A stretch of DNA of 64,000 bases from Bacteroidota bacterium (GTDB lineage Bacteria > Bacteroidota > Bacteroidia > AKYH767-A > 2013-40CM-41-45), in contig JADJON010000003.1 of assembly GCA_016713765.1 (NCBI GenBank), positions 744,001-808,000 of the forward strand, given 5' to 3'. Shown one piece after another: positions 29,319 through 39,317 of this stretch. Each line of letters begins with the position of its first letter. Within the stretch, counting starts at the first letter, position 1. The position numbers and the translations under genes were made by a program. The notes beneath the pieces were generated by a model. That model was not told where the DNA came from. It made no database searches and worked only from the letters and a program-made list of their open reading frames with translations.

Positions 29319-32093
29319 ATGAAACGAAGGATACTCCTTCTTCCCTTCCTGCTCCTGTTGCCGTTCCTATCCCTGGCACAGCAGGCGGTTCTGTCCGGAA
29401 CCATCCGTGACGAAAGCAACCAACCCGTTACCGGAGCCAATGTTTCGCTGAAAGGAACAAACTTCCAAATGGTTACCGATTCACTCGGCGGATTCCGCTT
29501 CGACAAGGTGCCATTCGGCGATTACCAATTGGAAATCAAGCGGGTCGATTTCGCGCCGGTCAGCCAACCCGTCAAGGTGGATGCACCGGAATCCTTCTTC
29601 GGAACGATCCTCACCGGCGTTAACAACGAAGTGACGGTCAACAATGCCGACAACATCCCTACGGTGTCGCTGAACGACGAAGAGGTGAAAGAATCCTCCT
29701 CGACTTCCGTGGCCAGCGTCCTGAGCGCGGCTCGTGATCCGTTCGTCTCCGCGGCGACCTTCAACTTCAGTGCCGCCCGATTCCGGATTCGCGGCTACGA
29801 CGACGAGAACTTCCTGACACTCATGAACGGCGTTCCCATGCAGGATCTCGCCACCGGTCGCACGATGTATAACACCTGGAGCGGTCTCAACGATGTGATG
29901 CGCAGCCGGGAAAACTCCATCGGACTTTCCGCCGCGCCTTTCACATTCGGCGGTGTAGGTGGAGCCTACCACATCGACAGCCGTGCCTCGAAGCAGCGCC
30001 GCCAGCTTTCGGTCGGTTACGCCGCGTCCAATCGCGCCTATGAGAACCGCTTCATGGTAACCTACGGTTCCGGCATCATGAACAAGGGTTGGGCCTACTC
30101 CCTCTCCTATTCCCGCCGCTGGGCAGAGGAAGGATTCGTTCCCGGAACGTTCTACGACGGACACGCCTACTATGCAGCGGTCGAGAAGATGATCGGCGAC
30201 AAGCATTCGATCTCGCTTACCGGTTTCGGCTCCAGCGTCATCAATGGCCGGGGCGGTTCCGCCATTCGGGAGATGTACGATATCGCCGGCACCAACTATT
30301 ACAACCCGAACTGGGGTTATCAGAATGGTGAAAAGCGCAACGCAGTCGTGGGCAACAACCACCAGCCGGTGATCATTCTCTCCCACGAGTGGAAGATCGA
30401 CGACAAGGCGAACGTCCAGACTTCGATCGGCTACACCTTCGGCAAGACGCGGCTTTCGGGCATGGACTGGTTCAACGCCGCTGACCCGCGTCCCGATTAC
30501 TACCGCCGCCTCCCCTCCTTCGATCCGAACTACGGCGAAGATCCCGCAGCCTATGCCGAGTACAAGGCCCAGATCGACGCGCTGCTTCGTAACAACGAGG
30601 AAGAACGTCAGATCAAATGGGACCAGTTGTACGCCGCCAACGCGATGGCGGACACCAACTTCAACGGTACCACGGGTAAATGGTCGAAATACATCATCGG
30701 CGATCGCGTGACCGACAACAAACGCCTGTTCGCCAACATGATCTACAACCGTGTGATGAGTGACCACGTCACCCTCGACGCGGGCTTGCAGTACCTCACG
30801 CAGACTTCCGAGTATTACCGCGAAGTCAACGACCTGCTCGGAGGCGACTTTTACGTTGACCTCAACCAGTTCGCCGAATTGTCAAATCCGAACGATTCCG
30901 CCGCAGCACAAAACGACCTGGACAACCCGAACCGCATCCTGAAAGAAGGCGACAAGTACCAATACGACTACGTCGCGCACATCAACCGCGCCGGTGCCTG
31001 GTTCCAGTCGACCTTCAAGTACGACCGGATGGATTACTTCCTGGCGCTGAATCTTTCCTCCACCTCCTTCTTCCGTGAAGGAAAGGTCCGCAGCGGCATT
31101 TTTTCCGACAACTCGCTAGGCGACTCGGAGAAACAGAATTTCTTCAACTATGGTTTCAAGGGCGGTGCCACTTACAAGTACAACGGCCGGAACTATTTCT
31201 TCGCCAACGCGGCCTACATGACCCGCGCGCCTTATTTCGACAACGTCTTCATCTCTCCCCGTACCCGCAACGAGATCGTGAAGGACCTGACCGACGAGAA
31301 GGTCTTCTCTACGGAAGCCGGTTACCTGCTGAAAGCACCTCGGATCAAGGGTAAAGCCGTTGCGTACTACACGCAATTCATGGACGCTACCGACTCCAAG
31401 ATCTTCTACCACGAAGACTTCCGCAACTTCGTGACCTATACGTTGACCAACATCGATCGCCGTCACGTCGGCGTTGAGATCGCGGTGGAAGCGGCGCTGG
31501 GCAAAGGATTCAGCGCGAATGCGGTGGCCGCCGTCGGCCAGCACGTTTATTCCGATCGCCCGATCGGAACGGCTGCTCTGGATAATGCCGACTCCCTGCT
31601 CGTCGAGAATGAGACGCTGTACATGAAGAACCTCCGCGTATCGAACGGTGCCCAAAGCGCCTACAGCTTCGGTCTGACCTATCGTTCCCGCCGCTTCTGG
31701 TTCGTGAATGCCAACCTGAATTACTTCGACAATCTCTACATCGACGCCAACCCGGTTCGCCGGACCCTGGCAGCGCTCGACCTCGTCAACGAAGGCGATG
31801 CCTTGTGGAAGCAGATCCTCCAACAGGAAAAAACCGAAGGCCAGTTCACCCTCGACCTTTCGGGCGGCTGGTCCTGGCGGCTGAACAACAAGTTCAAGGA
31901 TCTCAAGCGCCAGACCTTCCTGGTGTTGAACCTGGGCGTGAGCAACGTACTGAACAACCAGGATCTCGTCACCGGCGGGTTCGAGCAACTACGCTACGAC
32001 TTCGCCGACAAAAACGTCAACAAATTCCCCACCCGTTACACCTACGCGTTCGGAACGACCTTCTTCGCCAACATCGTCCTGCGCATCAACTAA
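29319..32093 (+). CDS. TonB-dependent receptor with carboxypeptidase-like regulatory domain
   Basis: A 924-residue outer-membrane receptor. A signal peptide (MKRRILLLPFLLLLPFLSLAQ) precedes a CarboxypepD_reg-like domain (VLSGTIRDESNQPVTGANVSLKG, about 22-105). A plug-like region follows (VASVLSAARDPFVSAATFNFSAARFRIRGYD) and then a long beta barrel ending in an aromatic strand (FPTRYTYAFGTTFFANIVLRIN). It imports a ligand at the expense of proton motive force through TonB. The gene directly downstream encodes a DUF5689 lipoprotein, and a secreted EEP enzyme is divergent. This suggests uptake of a product of that enzyme. Confidence 0.93.
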   Translation: MKRRILLLPFLLLLPFLSLAQQAVLSGTIRDESNQPVTGANVSLKGTNFQMVTDSLGGFRFDKVPFGDYQLEIKRVDFAPVSQPVKVDAPESFFGTILTGVNNEVTVNNADNIPTVSLNDEEVKESSSTSVASVLSAARDPFVSAATFNFSAARFRIRGYDDENFLTLMNGVPMQDLATGRTMYNTWSGLNDVMRSRENSIGLSAAPFTFGGVGGAYHIDSRASKQRRQLSVGYAASNRAYENRFMVTYGSGIMNKGWAYSLSYSRRWAEEGFVPGTFYDGHAYYAAVEKMIGDKHSISLTGFGSSVINGRGGSAIREMYDIAGTNYYNPNWGYQNGEKRNAVVGNNHQPVIILSHEWKIDDKANVQTSIGYTFGKTRLSGMDWFNAADPRPDYYRRLPSFDPNYGEDPAAYAEYKAQIDALLRNNEEERQIKWDQLYAANAMADTNFNGTTGKWSKYIIGDRVTDNKRLFANMIYNRVMSDHVTLDAGLQYLTQTSEYYREVNDLLGGDFYVDLNQFAELSNPNDSAAAQNDLDNPNRILKEGDKYQYDYVAHINRAGAWFQSTFKYDRMDYFLALNLSSTSFFREGKVRSGIFSDNSLGDSEKQNFFNYGFKGGATYKYNGRNYFFANAAYMTRAPYFDNVFISPRTRNEIVKDLTDEKVFSTEAGYLLKAPRIKGKAVAYYTQFMDATDSKIFYHEDFRNFVTYTLTNIDRRHVGVEIAVEAALGKGFSANAVAAVGQHVYSDRPIGTAALDNADSLLVENETLYMKNLRVSNGAQSAYSFGLTYRSRRFWFVNANLNYFDNLYIDANPVRRTLAALDLVNEGDALWKQILQQEKTEGQFTLDLSGGWSWRLNNKFKDLKRQTFLVLNLGVSNVLNNQDLVTGGFEQLRYDFADKNVNKFPTRYTYAFGTTFFANIVLRIN

Positions 32094-32116
32094 TAGAAAA
32101 AGAAAACACCAAGGAT

Positions 32117-33550
32117 ATGACCAGCTTCAAGCACCTCTTCCGTTTCTTCCTGATCGCACTCACGGCAGCTTCGCTGTCGGGTTGCGTGAAGAAAGACTAC
32201 GACGAACCGGAAACCGCCAACGTGGACCCGGACCTGACCGTCGACTTCACCATCGCGCAATTGCGTTCCATGGCCGTCGGCACTGCTCCCATCGAGATCA
32301 CCGGTGATTCCATCATCGCCGGTATCATCGTAGCCGACGACGAATCCGGCACGTTCTACAAACAAATGATCATCCAGGATTCGACGGCCGGTATCGCCAT
32401 CAACCTCGATATCTCCAACTACAACTCCGACTACCCGATCGGGCGCCGTGTGTTTATCAAGTTGAAGGGTCTTTACATCGCCAACGACGGAGACGACAAC
32501 TACTCGCTGGGGGTGAAAGACAACGCGGATATCGGACGTATCCCGGCAGCGCTCGTCAGCCAGTATATCATCAAAGGCAAATGGGGCCTTGAGGTTACTC
32601 CGGTGGCGGTGTCGCTTTCGACCTTGAACTCCAACGCGAGCGATTATACCCAGCGACTGATCCGCCTCTCTGGCGTAGAGTTCGCATCCGCCGACGCCGG
32701 TGTAGCCTGGGGCGGCGACCCGAACAGCACGTTCGACAACAACCGTACGGTTGAGGACTGCTCCTCGCCGACCAATACGGCGATCGTGTACACCAGCAGC
32801 TTCGCCAATTTCGCGAATGCGCTCACCCCGACCGGCAACGGCCCGATGACGGCCATCTTCACCATCTACAGCGGTGACCCGGAACTGATCCTGCGCACCA
32901 CCGAAGACGTCTCCGGCATGACCGACACACGCTGCGACGGTACGTCGGGCACCTTGACCGTCATGAGCATCGACAGTGTTCGACTTGCCTACACGGGCAC
33001 CACCACTACGGCGCCTTCCGGTAAGAAGATCCGGGGCATCGTTACCAGCGACTACACCAACAGCAACCTCGTCAGTCAGAACCTCACCATTCAGGACGCC
33101 TCGGGCGCAATTGTCGTTCGTTTCGGTTCGAGCCACAGCTTTACGCTGGGTACCGAGATCGAGGTGAACATCTCGGGACAGGAATTGTCTGAGTTCAACG
33201 GTTGGTTGCAGGTGAACAACGTTCCGCTCGGCAACGCCACGGCGGTCGGCACCGGTACTGTGACCCCTCGCACCGCCACGATCGCGCAGGTCCTGGCCAA
33301 TTACGATGCCTGGGAATCACAACTGATCAAGATCACCGGCGTTACCATCAGTGGAACCGGCACCTACAGTGGATCGCAGACGCTCAGCGACGGCTCCGGC
33401 ACGATTACCATGTTTACGCGTACCGGCGCATCGTTCTCGTCTCAGTCGTATCCGACCGGAACGGTTTCGGTTACCGGAATCCTATCCGAGTACTCACCCA
33501 GCACGTTCACACCACAGATCATCATCCGCAATACCAGCGACGTGCAGTAA
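32117..33550 (+). CDS. DUF5689 domain lipoprotein
   Basis: A 477-residue protein from the ATG at 32117, 23 bases after the receptor stop; the frame is open upstream but lies inside the receptor gene. The signal segment ends in the lipobox LSGC (about residues 18-21). The DUF5689 domain follows (TIAQLRSMAVGTAPIEITGDSIIAGIIVADDES). The C-terminal half has OB-fold-like repeats (GKKIRGIVTSDYTNSNLVSQNLTIQDASG, AWESQLIKITGVTISGTGTY). Proteins of this type sit next to TonB receptors and are thought to be surface ligand-binding lipoproteins. A strong terminator follows. Confidence 0.9.
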   Translation: MTSFKHLFRFFLIALTAASLSGCVKKDYDEPETANVDPDLTVDFTIAQLRSMAVGTAPIEITGDSIIAGIIVADDESGTFYKQMIIQDSTAGIAINLDISNYNSDYPIGRRVFIKLKGLYIANDGDDNYSLGVKDNADIGRIPAALVSQYIIKGKWGLEVTPVAVSLSTLNSNASDYTQRLIRLSGVEFASADAGVAWGGDPNSTFDNNRTVEDCSSPTNTAIVYTSSFANFANALTPTGNGPMTAIFTIYSGDPELILRTTEDVSGMTDTRCDGTSGTLTVMSIDSVRLAYTGTTTTAPSGKKIRGIVTSDYTNSNLVSQNLTIQDASGAIVVRFGSSHSFTLGTEIEVNISGQELSEFNGWLQVNNVPLGNATAVGTGTVTPRTATIAQVLANYDAWESQLIKITGVTISGTGTYSGSQTLSDGSGTITMFTRTGASFSSQSYPTGTVSVTGILSEYSPSTFTPQIIIRNTSDVQ

Positions 33551-33568
33551 GTCACTTCGCTGAATGAG

Positions 33569-33603
33569 AAAAGCCATACGCAAGCCGCGTATGGCTTTTT
33601 TTA
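33569..33603 (+). terminator. Intrinsic terminator after the DUF5689 gene
   Basis: A perfect 13-bp stem (AAAAGCCATACGC / GCGTATGGCTTTT) with loop AAGCC and a T run. It is located between the convergent DUF5689 and esterase genes and can serve both. Confidence 0.85.
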
Positions 33604-33613
33604 TTCCCATCGA

Positions 33614-34381
33614 TCAGGAATTCAGAAAGGGGAGAACGGCTTCCAGAAAGCCTGTGGGATTCTCGGCATGGACCCAATGACCGGCGGCTGGAACGGTGAC
33701 CACACTCGCCGTGGAAAAATGTCGGCTGATCTCCACTTCATCGCCCGCTGTGATATAACCGGACCGCTCGCCCCGCACAAATAAGGTCGGGGTTTCGATC
33801 ACCCGGTCGTTGGGCATGGCATCGCCAACCGAGTCGATCGAGCGGGAAAGAGTATCCAAATCGAATCGCCAGGCGAGCCGGTCGTCGCTTACCCAGTAAA
33901 GATTCTTGAGCAGGAACTGCACCGTAGCTTCTTCGTGCAATGCGTTTCGCAGCATGTCTTCAACTTCCTTGCGCTTTCGCATCTGGTCAAAATCCACCGC
34001 GTGCAAGGCTGCCAACACCGCCTGGTGGTGAGGAGGATAGTAACGCGGAGCGATATCGACCACTATGAGTTTGATCGCAATCCCCGCATGATCCAATGCA
34101 AATCGGATGACCGTCTTGCCGCCCATGGAATGTCCGAGCAGGATCGGTTGGCTGATTCGTTGGTCTTGCAGCAACTCGAAAAGGTCTTCTGACATCAACG
34201 GATAACTGAAATCCGGACTGTGCGGACTGCGGCCATGATTTCGCTGGTCGACCAGGTAACAGGCAAATCCATGGGTAGCCAATTGACGAGCGATGGTCGC
34301 CCAGTTATCCCCCAGGCCGAACAAGCCATGCAGAATGATCAGCGGCCGGCCTTCGCCGATCTTATTGAAGAAAAGCTTCAT
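33614..34381 (-). CDS. Alpha/beta-hydrolase, YbfF-type esterase
   Basis: A 255-residue serine hydrolase. The oxyanion region is [18 protein letters not shown] (18-35), then [13 protein letters not shown], the nucleophile elbow GHSMGGK (about 103-109), an Asp in [13 protein letters not shown], and the catalytic His in [13 protein letters not shown]. This matches the esterase group that includes E. coli YbfF, which hydrolyses short acyl esters. It overlaps pdxJ by 4 bases (ATGA) and is likely translated coupled to it. Confidence 0.9.
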   Translation of the reverse strand: MKLFFNKIGEGRPLIILHGLFGLGDNWATIARQLATHGFACYLVDQRNHGRSPHSPDFSYPLMSEDLFELLQDQRISQPILLGHSMGGKTVIRFALDHAGIAIKLIVVDIAPRYYPPHHQAVLAALHAVDFDQMRKRKEVEDMLRNALHEEATVQFLLKNLYWVSDDRLAWRFDLDTLSRSIDSVGDAMPNDRVIETPTLFVRGERSGYITAGDEVEISRHFSTASVVTVPAAGHWVHAENPTGFLEAVLPFLNS

Positions 34382-35109
34382 GCAGGGTCCACGTTGCCGC
34401 GCAAGGCACGCAAATAAAGTTGAACTGTATTCTCCAATCCAAAATAGAGCGCGTCGCTGATCAACGCATGCCCGATGGAAACCTCTTCCAGTCCGTGAAT
34501 GCCTGCTGTGAAATATCGCAGGTTTTCCAGACTGAGATCATGTCCGGCGTTGATGCCGAGGCCTACCTCCCGGGCTTTCGCCGCCGCCGCCGCGTAGGGA
34601 GCGATCGCCGCCGCACGATCGTGTGAGAAGTTGGAAGCATAAGCCTCCGTGTATAACTCGATGCGTTCCGTGCCAACGGCAGCGGCCGCTTCGATCATTG
34701 CCGGATCCGGCGCGATGAAGATTGAAGTGCGTATGCCGTAACTTTTGATCTCGGCGATCAACTCTTTCAATTGAGCAGCATGGCGAACCGTGTCCCAACC
34801 GGCGTTCGATGTCAGGACATCGGGCGGGTCGGGTACCAGCGTAGCCTGCTCGGGATGGACCTCACGGATCAACTTGAGGAAGTCGGCGGATGGATATCCC
34901 TCGATGTTGAACTCGGTGGTAACCACTTCACGCAACGCATATACGTCGGATCGACGAATGTGCCGCTCGTCGGGTCGAGGATGAACAGTAATGCCGTCGG
35001 CGCCGAAACGCTGGATGTCGATCGCGGCCTTCACCACGTCGGGAATGTTTCCGCCCCGCGCGTTCCGCAGGGTGGCGATCTTGTTGATGTTGACGCTGAG
35101 CCGGGTCAT
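34378..35109 (-). CDS. pdxJ: Pyridoxine 5'-phosphate synthase
   Basis: A 243-residue TIM-barrel enzyme that makes pyridoxine 5'-phosphate from deoxyxylulose 5-phosphate and 3-amino-1-hydroxyacetone phosphate. Motifs: [18 protein letters not shown] (2-19), [60 protein letters not shown] and [16 protein letters not shown]. The start at 35109 is chosen because MTRLSVN is the family N-terminus; upstream in-frame residues are not conserved. Confidence 0.97.
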   Translation of the reverse strand: MTRLSVNINKIATLRNARGGNIPDVVKAAIDIQRFGADGITVHPRPDERHIRRSDVYALREVVTTEFNIEGYPSADFLKLIREVHPEQATLVPDPPDVLTSNAGWDTVRHAAQLKELIAEIKSYGIRTSIFIAPDPAMIEAAAAVGTERIELYTEAYASNFSHDRAAAIAPYAAAAAKAREVGLGINAGHDLSLENLRYFTAGIHGLEEVSIGHALISDALYFGLENTVQLYLRALRGNVDPA

Positions 35110-35245
35110 CCGTTTGTAAAGAAGACCAAATTTCCCGGTTCTGTTACAACAATGCAAACGACTGCGTGTTTTACTGATGAAAGGGGCAGAATGTCATAAA
35201 ACTCGCATCGGGCGCGCCGTTCCCGGCATCGGCACGAAAAATGCG

Positions 35246-35253
35246 TATACTTG
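35246..35253 (+). promoter_or_regulatory. -7-like promoter element before the CBS gene
   Basis: TATACTTG, one base off TAnnTTTG, 41 bases before the ATG at 35295. Weak on its own. Confidence 0.35.
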
Positions 35254-35294
35254 TCGCCCGAAAACCTTCCGGGTACTTACAACGTAAACCCAAC

Positions 35295-35957
35295 ATGATC
35301 GCGCGCGAACTCGTCAACGACTCGATCCCTCCACTCAAGCTCAGCGATACCGGACTGAAGGCGCTGAACTGGATGGAGGAGTTCCGTGTCGAACATCTGG
35401 CGATCGTCGATGGCGTCAGTTATATCGGGCTGATCTCTGAGGAAGACATTTTGAAACTGAGCGCGCTGGACCAGCCGTTGGCCAACTCCAAACTCTCGCT
35501 AATCCGCCCTTACGTACGTTACAACCAGCCGGTCTTCGAAGTAGTGCGGCTGATGTCGAAAGACAAGCTCACGCTGGTCCCGGTGCTTGATGCATCCGAT
35601 CATTATCTCGGCCTCATCACCCTGGGCGATGTCCTGAAACACTACTCGGACAGCGGCATCTTCGAAGACGCCAACGGCGTGATCGTTCTCGAGATGAGTC
35701 CGAAGGATTATCTTCTTTCGGCCATTGCCCATCTGGTGGAATCGGAGAACGCGCGGATCCTCTCCGCCTACGTCACGCCCAATCCGGAACACGAGACGAT
35801 CGACGTGACGATCAAGATCAACCAGCCCGAGCTCACCCGGATCCTTTCTTCCTTTACCCGTCACGGATACCTCGTCAAAGAGCATTACCATCAGAGCGAA
35901 TTCATGGACGATTTGAAATCACGCTATGATTCGCTCATGAATTACCTGGGCATTTAA
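35295..35957 (+). CDS. CBS-domain protein
   Basis: A 220-residue protein from the ATG at 35295 (MIARELVNDSIPPLKLSDTG). It contains a pair of CBS motifs (LIARELVNDSIPPL-type start to about residue 60, and VFEVVRLMSKDKLTLVPVLDASDHYLGLITLGDVL at about 80-115), followed by an ACT-like C-terminal part (LSAYVTPNPEHETIDVTIKINQPELTRILSSF). CBS pairs bind adenine nucleotides. In Bacteroidota this gene commonly precedes the NAD kinase and DUF6089 genes, as it does here, but its function is not known. Confidence 0.9.
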   Translation: MIARELVNDSIPPLKLSDTGLKALNWMEEFRVEHLAIVDGVSYIGLISEEDILKLSALDQPLANSKLSLIRPYVRYNQPVFEVVRLMSKDKLTLVPVLDASDHYLGLITLGDVLKHYSDSGIFEDANGVIVLEMSPKDYLLSAIAHLVESENARILSAYVTPNPEHETIDVTIKINQPELTRILSSFTRHGYLVKEHYHQSEFMDDLKSRYDSLMNYLGI

Positions 35958-35966
35958 CTTTACGGA

Positions 35967-37376
35967 ATGCAGCCCCGGCGCATCCGCAGGCCGTTACTCA
36001 GCACGGTTTTACTGATCATTACCCTGATCGCAGATTTTTCGGCCTTTGCCGATGAGCCCGGACTCGTCGTGCTGGATGTCACGTTGATCGGTAACCGGCA
36101 CACACGCGACCACATCCTCCTGCGGGAACTCACCTTTGCCAAAGGCGATACGCTCCCGACCGGCGAACTGGAGAAGATCTTCAAGCGTTCGGAGGACAAT
36201 CTATTCAACACCTCGCTCTTCAACTCCACCAAGATCACCTGGCTGCGCGATGGCGACGGCATCCGGGTCTTTGTCATCGTCACCGAACGCTGGTACATTT
36301 TTCCTGTCCCCATCATCGAAGTGGCGGAACGCAACCTCAACACCTGGTGGAAAACCAAGGATTACTCGCGACTTATCTATGGCGGGTCGTTGGCCTGGAA
36401 CAATTTCCGGGGACGACGGGAAACCTTCTCCACCACCCTGCGCCTGGGCTATACACAACGCATGAATTTCTATTACAGCGTTCCTTTCCTCGACAAGGCC
36501 CGGCAGTGGGGGGCCTCGGTGAGCGCTGCGTTTTCAAGAAACCGACAGAACGTTTACAATACCGTCGATAACAAGCAGCTTAATTTTCGCTGGGATGACG
36601 TCTATTCAAAAAGCGAATACAGTTTTTCAGGAGCCGTCTCTTACCGACCCGATCTGTATGAATCACATTTTGTGGAAGCCGGATTTCGTCACATCGAAAT
36701 AGACGATACGCTGCTGAAACTCAATCCCGATTACCTGATCAACGGGCAGCATACGCAACGCGCCATTTCGCTTCGTTACCTTTTTCGGGTGGAGCACCGC
36801 GACCTGGTGGTATATCCCCTCAAAGGGACCTATTTCGATATCGAGCTCGGTAAGAACGGGTTTCCGGTACTCGGCGACGACATTAACATCGTTTACCTGG
36901 CATCACGTTTCAAATGGTATGTGCCACTCAGCCGACGGTGGTATTGGGGAAGCAGTTTATCCACGAAACTTTCGGGGACCGACGGCCAGCCGTTTATCAA
37001 TACCCGCGGATTGGGCTACGGACGCGAGGCGATACGGGGTTATGAGTACTATGTCATCGACGGGCAACGGTACTTCCTCACCCGGAACAACATCAAGTTT
37101 GAACTGATGTCGAAGAAAGTGGTCCAGGCAGGATTTATTCCGCTCAACAAGTTCAATACGATCCCCTTTTCCTTCTACCTCAATCTCTTTTTTGATGCCG
37201 GATATGTGCGGGATGCATTGTACTTCAATGGGAATCCCCTGACCAATAGCTGGCAATACGGCTATGGGGCCGGTCTGGACCTGTTCACCTACTACGACCT
37301 GGTCTTTCGTCTGGAGTATTCGTTCAATAAATTGGGGGAATCCGGAATTTTTCTTCATTTTACTGCTCCGATTTAG
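35967..37376 (+). CDS. Omp85/BamA-like outer-membrane protein with one POTRA domain
   Basis: A 469-residue protein. After a signal peptide (LLSTVLLIITLIADFSAFA) one POTRA-like domain follows (LVVLDVTLIGNRHTRDHILLRELTFAKGD to VFVIVTERWYIFPVPI, about 33-115). The rest is a beta barrel with the Omp85 pattern and a final strand ending YSFNKLGESGIFLHFTAPI. The start lies 9 bases after the CBS gene stop, with TAACTTTA between them. It is shorter than BamA (41057-43552) and may assist assembly or secretion; the role is unknown. Confidence 0.85.
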   Translation: MQPRRIRRPLLSTVLLIITLIADFSAFADEPGLVVLDVTLIGNRHTRDHILLRELTFAKGDTLPTGELEKIFKRSEDNLFNTSLFNSTKITWLRDGDGIRVFVIVTERWYIFPVPIIEVAERNLNTWWKTKDYSRLIYGGSLAWNNFRGRRETFSTTLRLGYTQRMNFYYSVPFLDKARQWGASVSAAFSRNRQNVYNTVDNKQLNFRWDDVYSKSEYSFSGAVSYRPDLYESHFVEAGFRHIEIDDTLLKLNPDYLINGQHTQRAISLRYLFRVEHRDLVVYPLKGTYFDIELGKNGFPVLGDDINIVYLASRFKWYVPLSRRWYWGSSLSTKLSGTDGQPFINTRGLGYGREAIRGYEYYVIDGQRYFLTRNNIKFELMSKKVVQAGFIPLNKFNTIPFSFYLNLFFDAGYVRDALYFNGNPLTNSWQYGYGAGLDLFTYYDLVFRLEYSFNKLGESGIFLHFTAPI

Positions 37377-37405
37377 AAGGAAGAGATCGGAGCCCTGCCA
37401 ACACT

Positions 37406-38284
37406 ATGCACATCGCTTTATACGGTCGTCCGGTCAACCTGAACCAGGTGGAATTGGCCGAAGCCGTTTTCAACCTGCTCCGGCAGGCCGGGTGTACGGT
37501 CAGTATGCACGCACCGTACTATAAGTTCCTGCATCAGCATCTGCCCACCATCGGTGACCTGCCCCTGTTCGAAAGTCACGGCGATCTTCGAAAAGGCGTC
37601 GACTTCCTGTTCAGTATCGGCGGTGACGGCACCTTGCTCGACACGGTATGCCTGGTCAAGGATGCGAACATTCCGATCGTCGGTATCAATGCCGGTCGGC
37701 TCGGATTCCTTTCGAGCGTTTCGCGCGAAACCCTCCCGTTAGCGATCGAAAGCATCCTGAAAGGTCATTATACCCTCGACGCCCGTACACTGCTCAGACT
37801 GGAATCGAACAAGCCCATCTTTGCGGGTGAAAACATCGGACTGAACGAATTCACCCTCCACAAGAAGGAAACTTCGTCCATGATCACGATCCATACGTAC
37901 CTCAACGGGGAGTACCTCAACTCTTATTGGGCCGACGGGATCATGATTTCCACGCCAACGGGATCCACCGGTTATTCCCTCAGTTGCGGCGGACCGATCA
38001 TCGTTCCCCAATCCGAAAGTTTCGTCATCACGCCGATCGCTCCACACAACCTGAATGTTCGACCGATCGTCGTTTCCGATAAAAACGTCATTTCCCTGGA
38101 AGTGGAAGGCCGGTCGCAGCATTTCATGGCAACCCTGGATTCGCGTTCGGTGACAATCGACAATAGTTACCAATTAGCCGTACGAAAAGAGTCGTATGCC
38201 ATTCAGCTGGTGCGGCTAAACAATGAAAACTTCCTCAATACCCTCCGGAAAAAACTCAGTTGGGGACTGGATACACGTAATTGA
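37406..38284 (+). CDS. nadK: NAD kinase
   Basis: A 292-residue enzyme that phosphorylates NAD to NADP. The diagnostic GGDGTLLD motif is at about residues 72-79 (FSIGGDGTLLDTV). Other motifs are VGINAGRLGFLSSVSRE, NEFTLHKKETSSMITIHTY, WADGIMISTPTGSTGYSLSCGGPI and the late ITPIAPHNLNVRPIVV. Full length. It follows the Omp85-like gene by 29 bases on the same strand. Confidence 0.97.
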   Translation: MHIALYGRPVNLNQVELAEAVFNLLRQAGCTVSMHAPYYKFLHQHLPTIGDLPLFESHGDLRKGVDFLFSIGGDGTLLDTVCLVKDANIPIVGINAGRLGFLSSVSRETLPLAIESILKGHYTLDARTLLRLESNKPIFAGENIGLNEFTLHKKETSSMITIHTYLNGEYLNSYWADGIMISTPTGSTGYSLSCGGPIIVPQSESFVITPIAPHNLNVRPIVVSDKNVISLEVEGRSQHFMATLDSRSVTIDNSYQLAVRKESYAIQLVRLNNENFLNTLRKKLSWGLDTRN

Positions 38285-38353
38285 CAAAATTTAAGCCCGG
38301 ATGGAACATATCGGGTCATTATAAGCGTATACTGCCTCATATTGTTAATTCCT

Positions 38354-38361
38354 TATATTTG
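38354..38361 (+). promoter_or_regulatory. -7 promoter element of the first DUF6089 gene
   Basis: TATATTTG, a perfect TAnnTTTG match, 18 bases before the ATG at 38380. Confidence 0.6.
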
Positions 38362-38379
38362 CCCGGCTCGCTGATCCGT

Positions 38380-39273
38380 ATGAAAAAAGCCCTATTGCTT
38401 TTCCTGCTTTCGGTCACGCTCCTGCCGCTTGCGTCTGAGGCGCAACGGTGGAAGCGTCAGCGCTACGAATTCAGCTTCGGGGCAGGAGCCAGCAACTTTT
38501 TAGGTGAATTGGGCGGCGCCAATCAGATCGGCACCAACTACTTCAAAGACCTCGAATGGTCTCAGACCCGTTTCGCCGTCGCGATCGGCCTTCGTTACAA
38601 GCTATCCAATTATTTCGCACTCAAGAGCCACCTGACCTACGGTCGCGTTGCCGGGGATGACAAACTGACCACGGAATACTTCCGGAACTACCGGAACCTG
38701 AATTTCTTCTCGGACATCTATGAGTTCAATGTCAACTTCGAAGGCGCTTTCCAGCAGGAACAGGTAGGTCACCGCTACCGCCTCCGCAAGGTTCGCGGTC
38801 TCAAAGGCTATGAACTTTACACCTACGGCTTCGTCGGCGTCGGCGTCTTCTACTTTGATCCGCGTACCGATTACCTCGGTTCAGTCGTGCGCCTCCAGCC
38901 TCTGGGAACCGAAGGACAGGGCCTGATCGCTTCCCGTACCAAGTATTCGCTCATCGGAATCTGCATTCCGGTGGGTATCGGATTCAAATACACGATTGAC
39001 CGCTACTGGGGCGTCGGCCTTGAAATAGGACTGCGGAAGACCTTCACCGACTACATTGACGACGTCAGTACAACCTACTTCGACTTTGCCAATTACCCGG
39101 ATGCGAACGATCTGGCAGCCGTACTGGCTGACCGTTCCAATAAAAGCGACCCGAAAGTCACCACAGCGGGCCAGCAACGCGGAGATCCCCGCGATAAGGA
39201 TTCTTACATGTTCGGGATCTTCAGCCTGAACTATAAGCTCCGCACCGGCAGGAATAACCTGCCCCGGTTCTGA
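38380..39273 (+). CDS. DUF6089 outer-membrane beta-barrel protein (copy 1)
   Basis: A 297-residue protein from the ATG at 38380 (MKKALLLFLLSVTLLPLASEAQRW, signal peptide cleaved near SEA-Q). The mature part has the DUF6089 signature FSFGAGASNFLGELGG near its start, then alternating barrel strands, ending DSYMFGIFSLNYKLRTGR. The frame is open from 38281, but the promoter element and signal peptide fix the start at 38380. A paralogue follows directly and another lies at 53810-54811. The family sits in the outer membrane of Bacteroidota; function unknown. Confidence 0.9.
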   Translation: MKKALLLFLLSVTLLPLASEAQRWKRQRYEFSFGAGASNFLGELGGANQIGTNYFKDLEWSQTRFAVAIGLRYKLSNYFALKSHLTYGRVAGDDKLTTEYFRNYRNLNFFSDIYEFNVNFEGAFQQEQVGHRYRLRKVRGLKGYELYTYGFVGVGVFYFDPRTDYLGSVVRLQPLGTEGQGLIASRTKYSLIGICIPVGIGFKYTIDRYWGVGLEIGLRKTFTDYIDDVSTTYFDFANYPDANDLAAVLADRSNKSDPKVTTAGQQRGDPRDKDSYMFGIFSLNYKLRTGRNNLPRF

Positions 39274-39317
39274 TCTTCAATTTCTCCCCGAATTTTCCGT
39301 TAACGGAGGCCTTGGGC

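Noticed and set aside
29481..30767. Long minus-strand frame (428 codons) inside the TonB receptor gene
   Set aside because: It is antisense to a well-supported receptor gene, has no recognisable domain, and reflects G+C-rich codon structure.
31805..32116. Upstream extension of the DUF5689 frame
   Set aside because: It overlaps the receptor 3' end. The lipoprotein signal begins at 32117.
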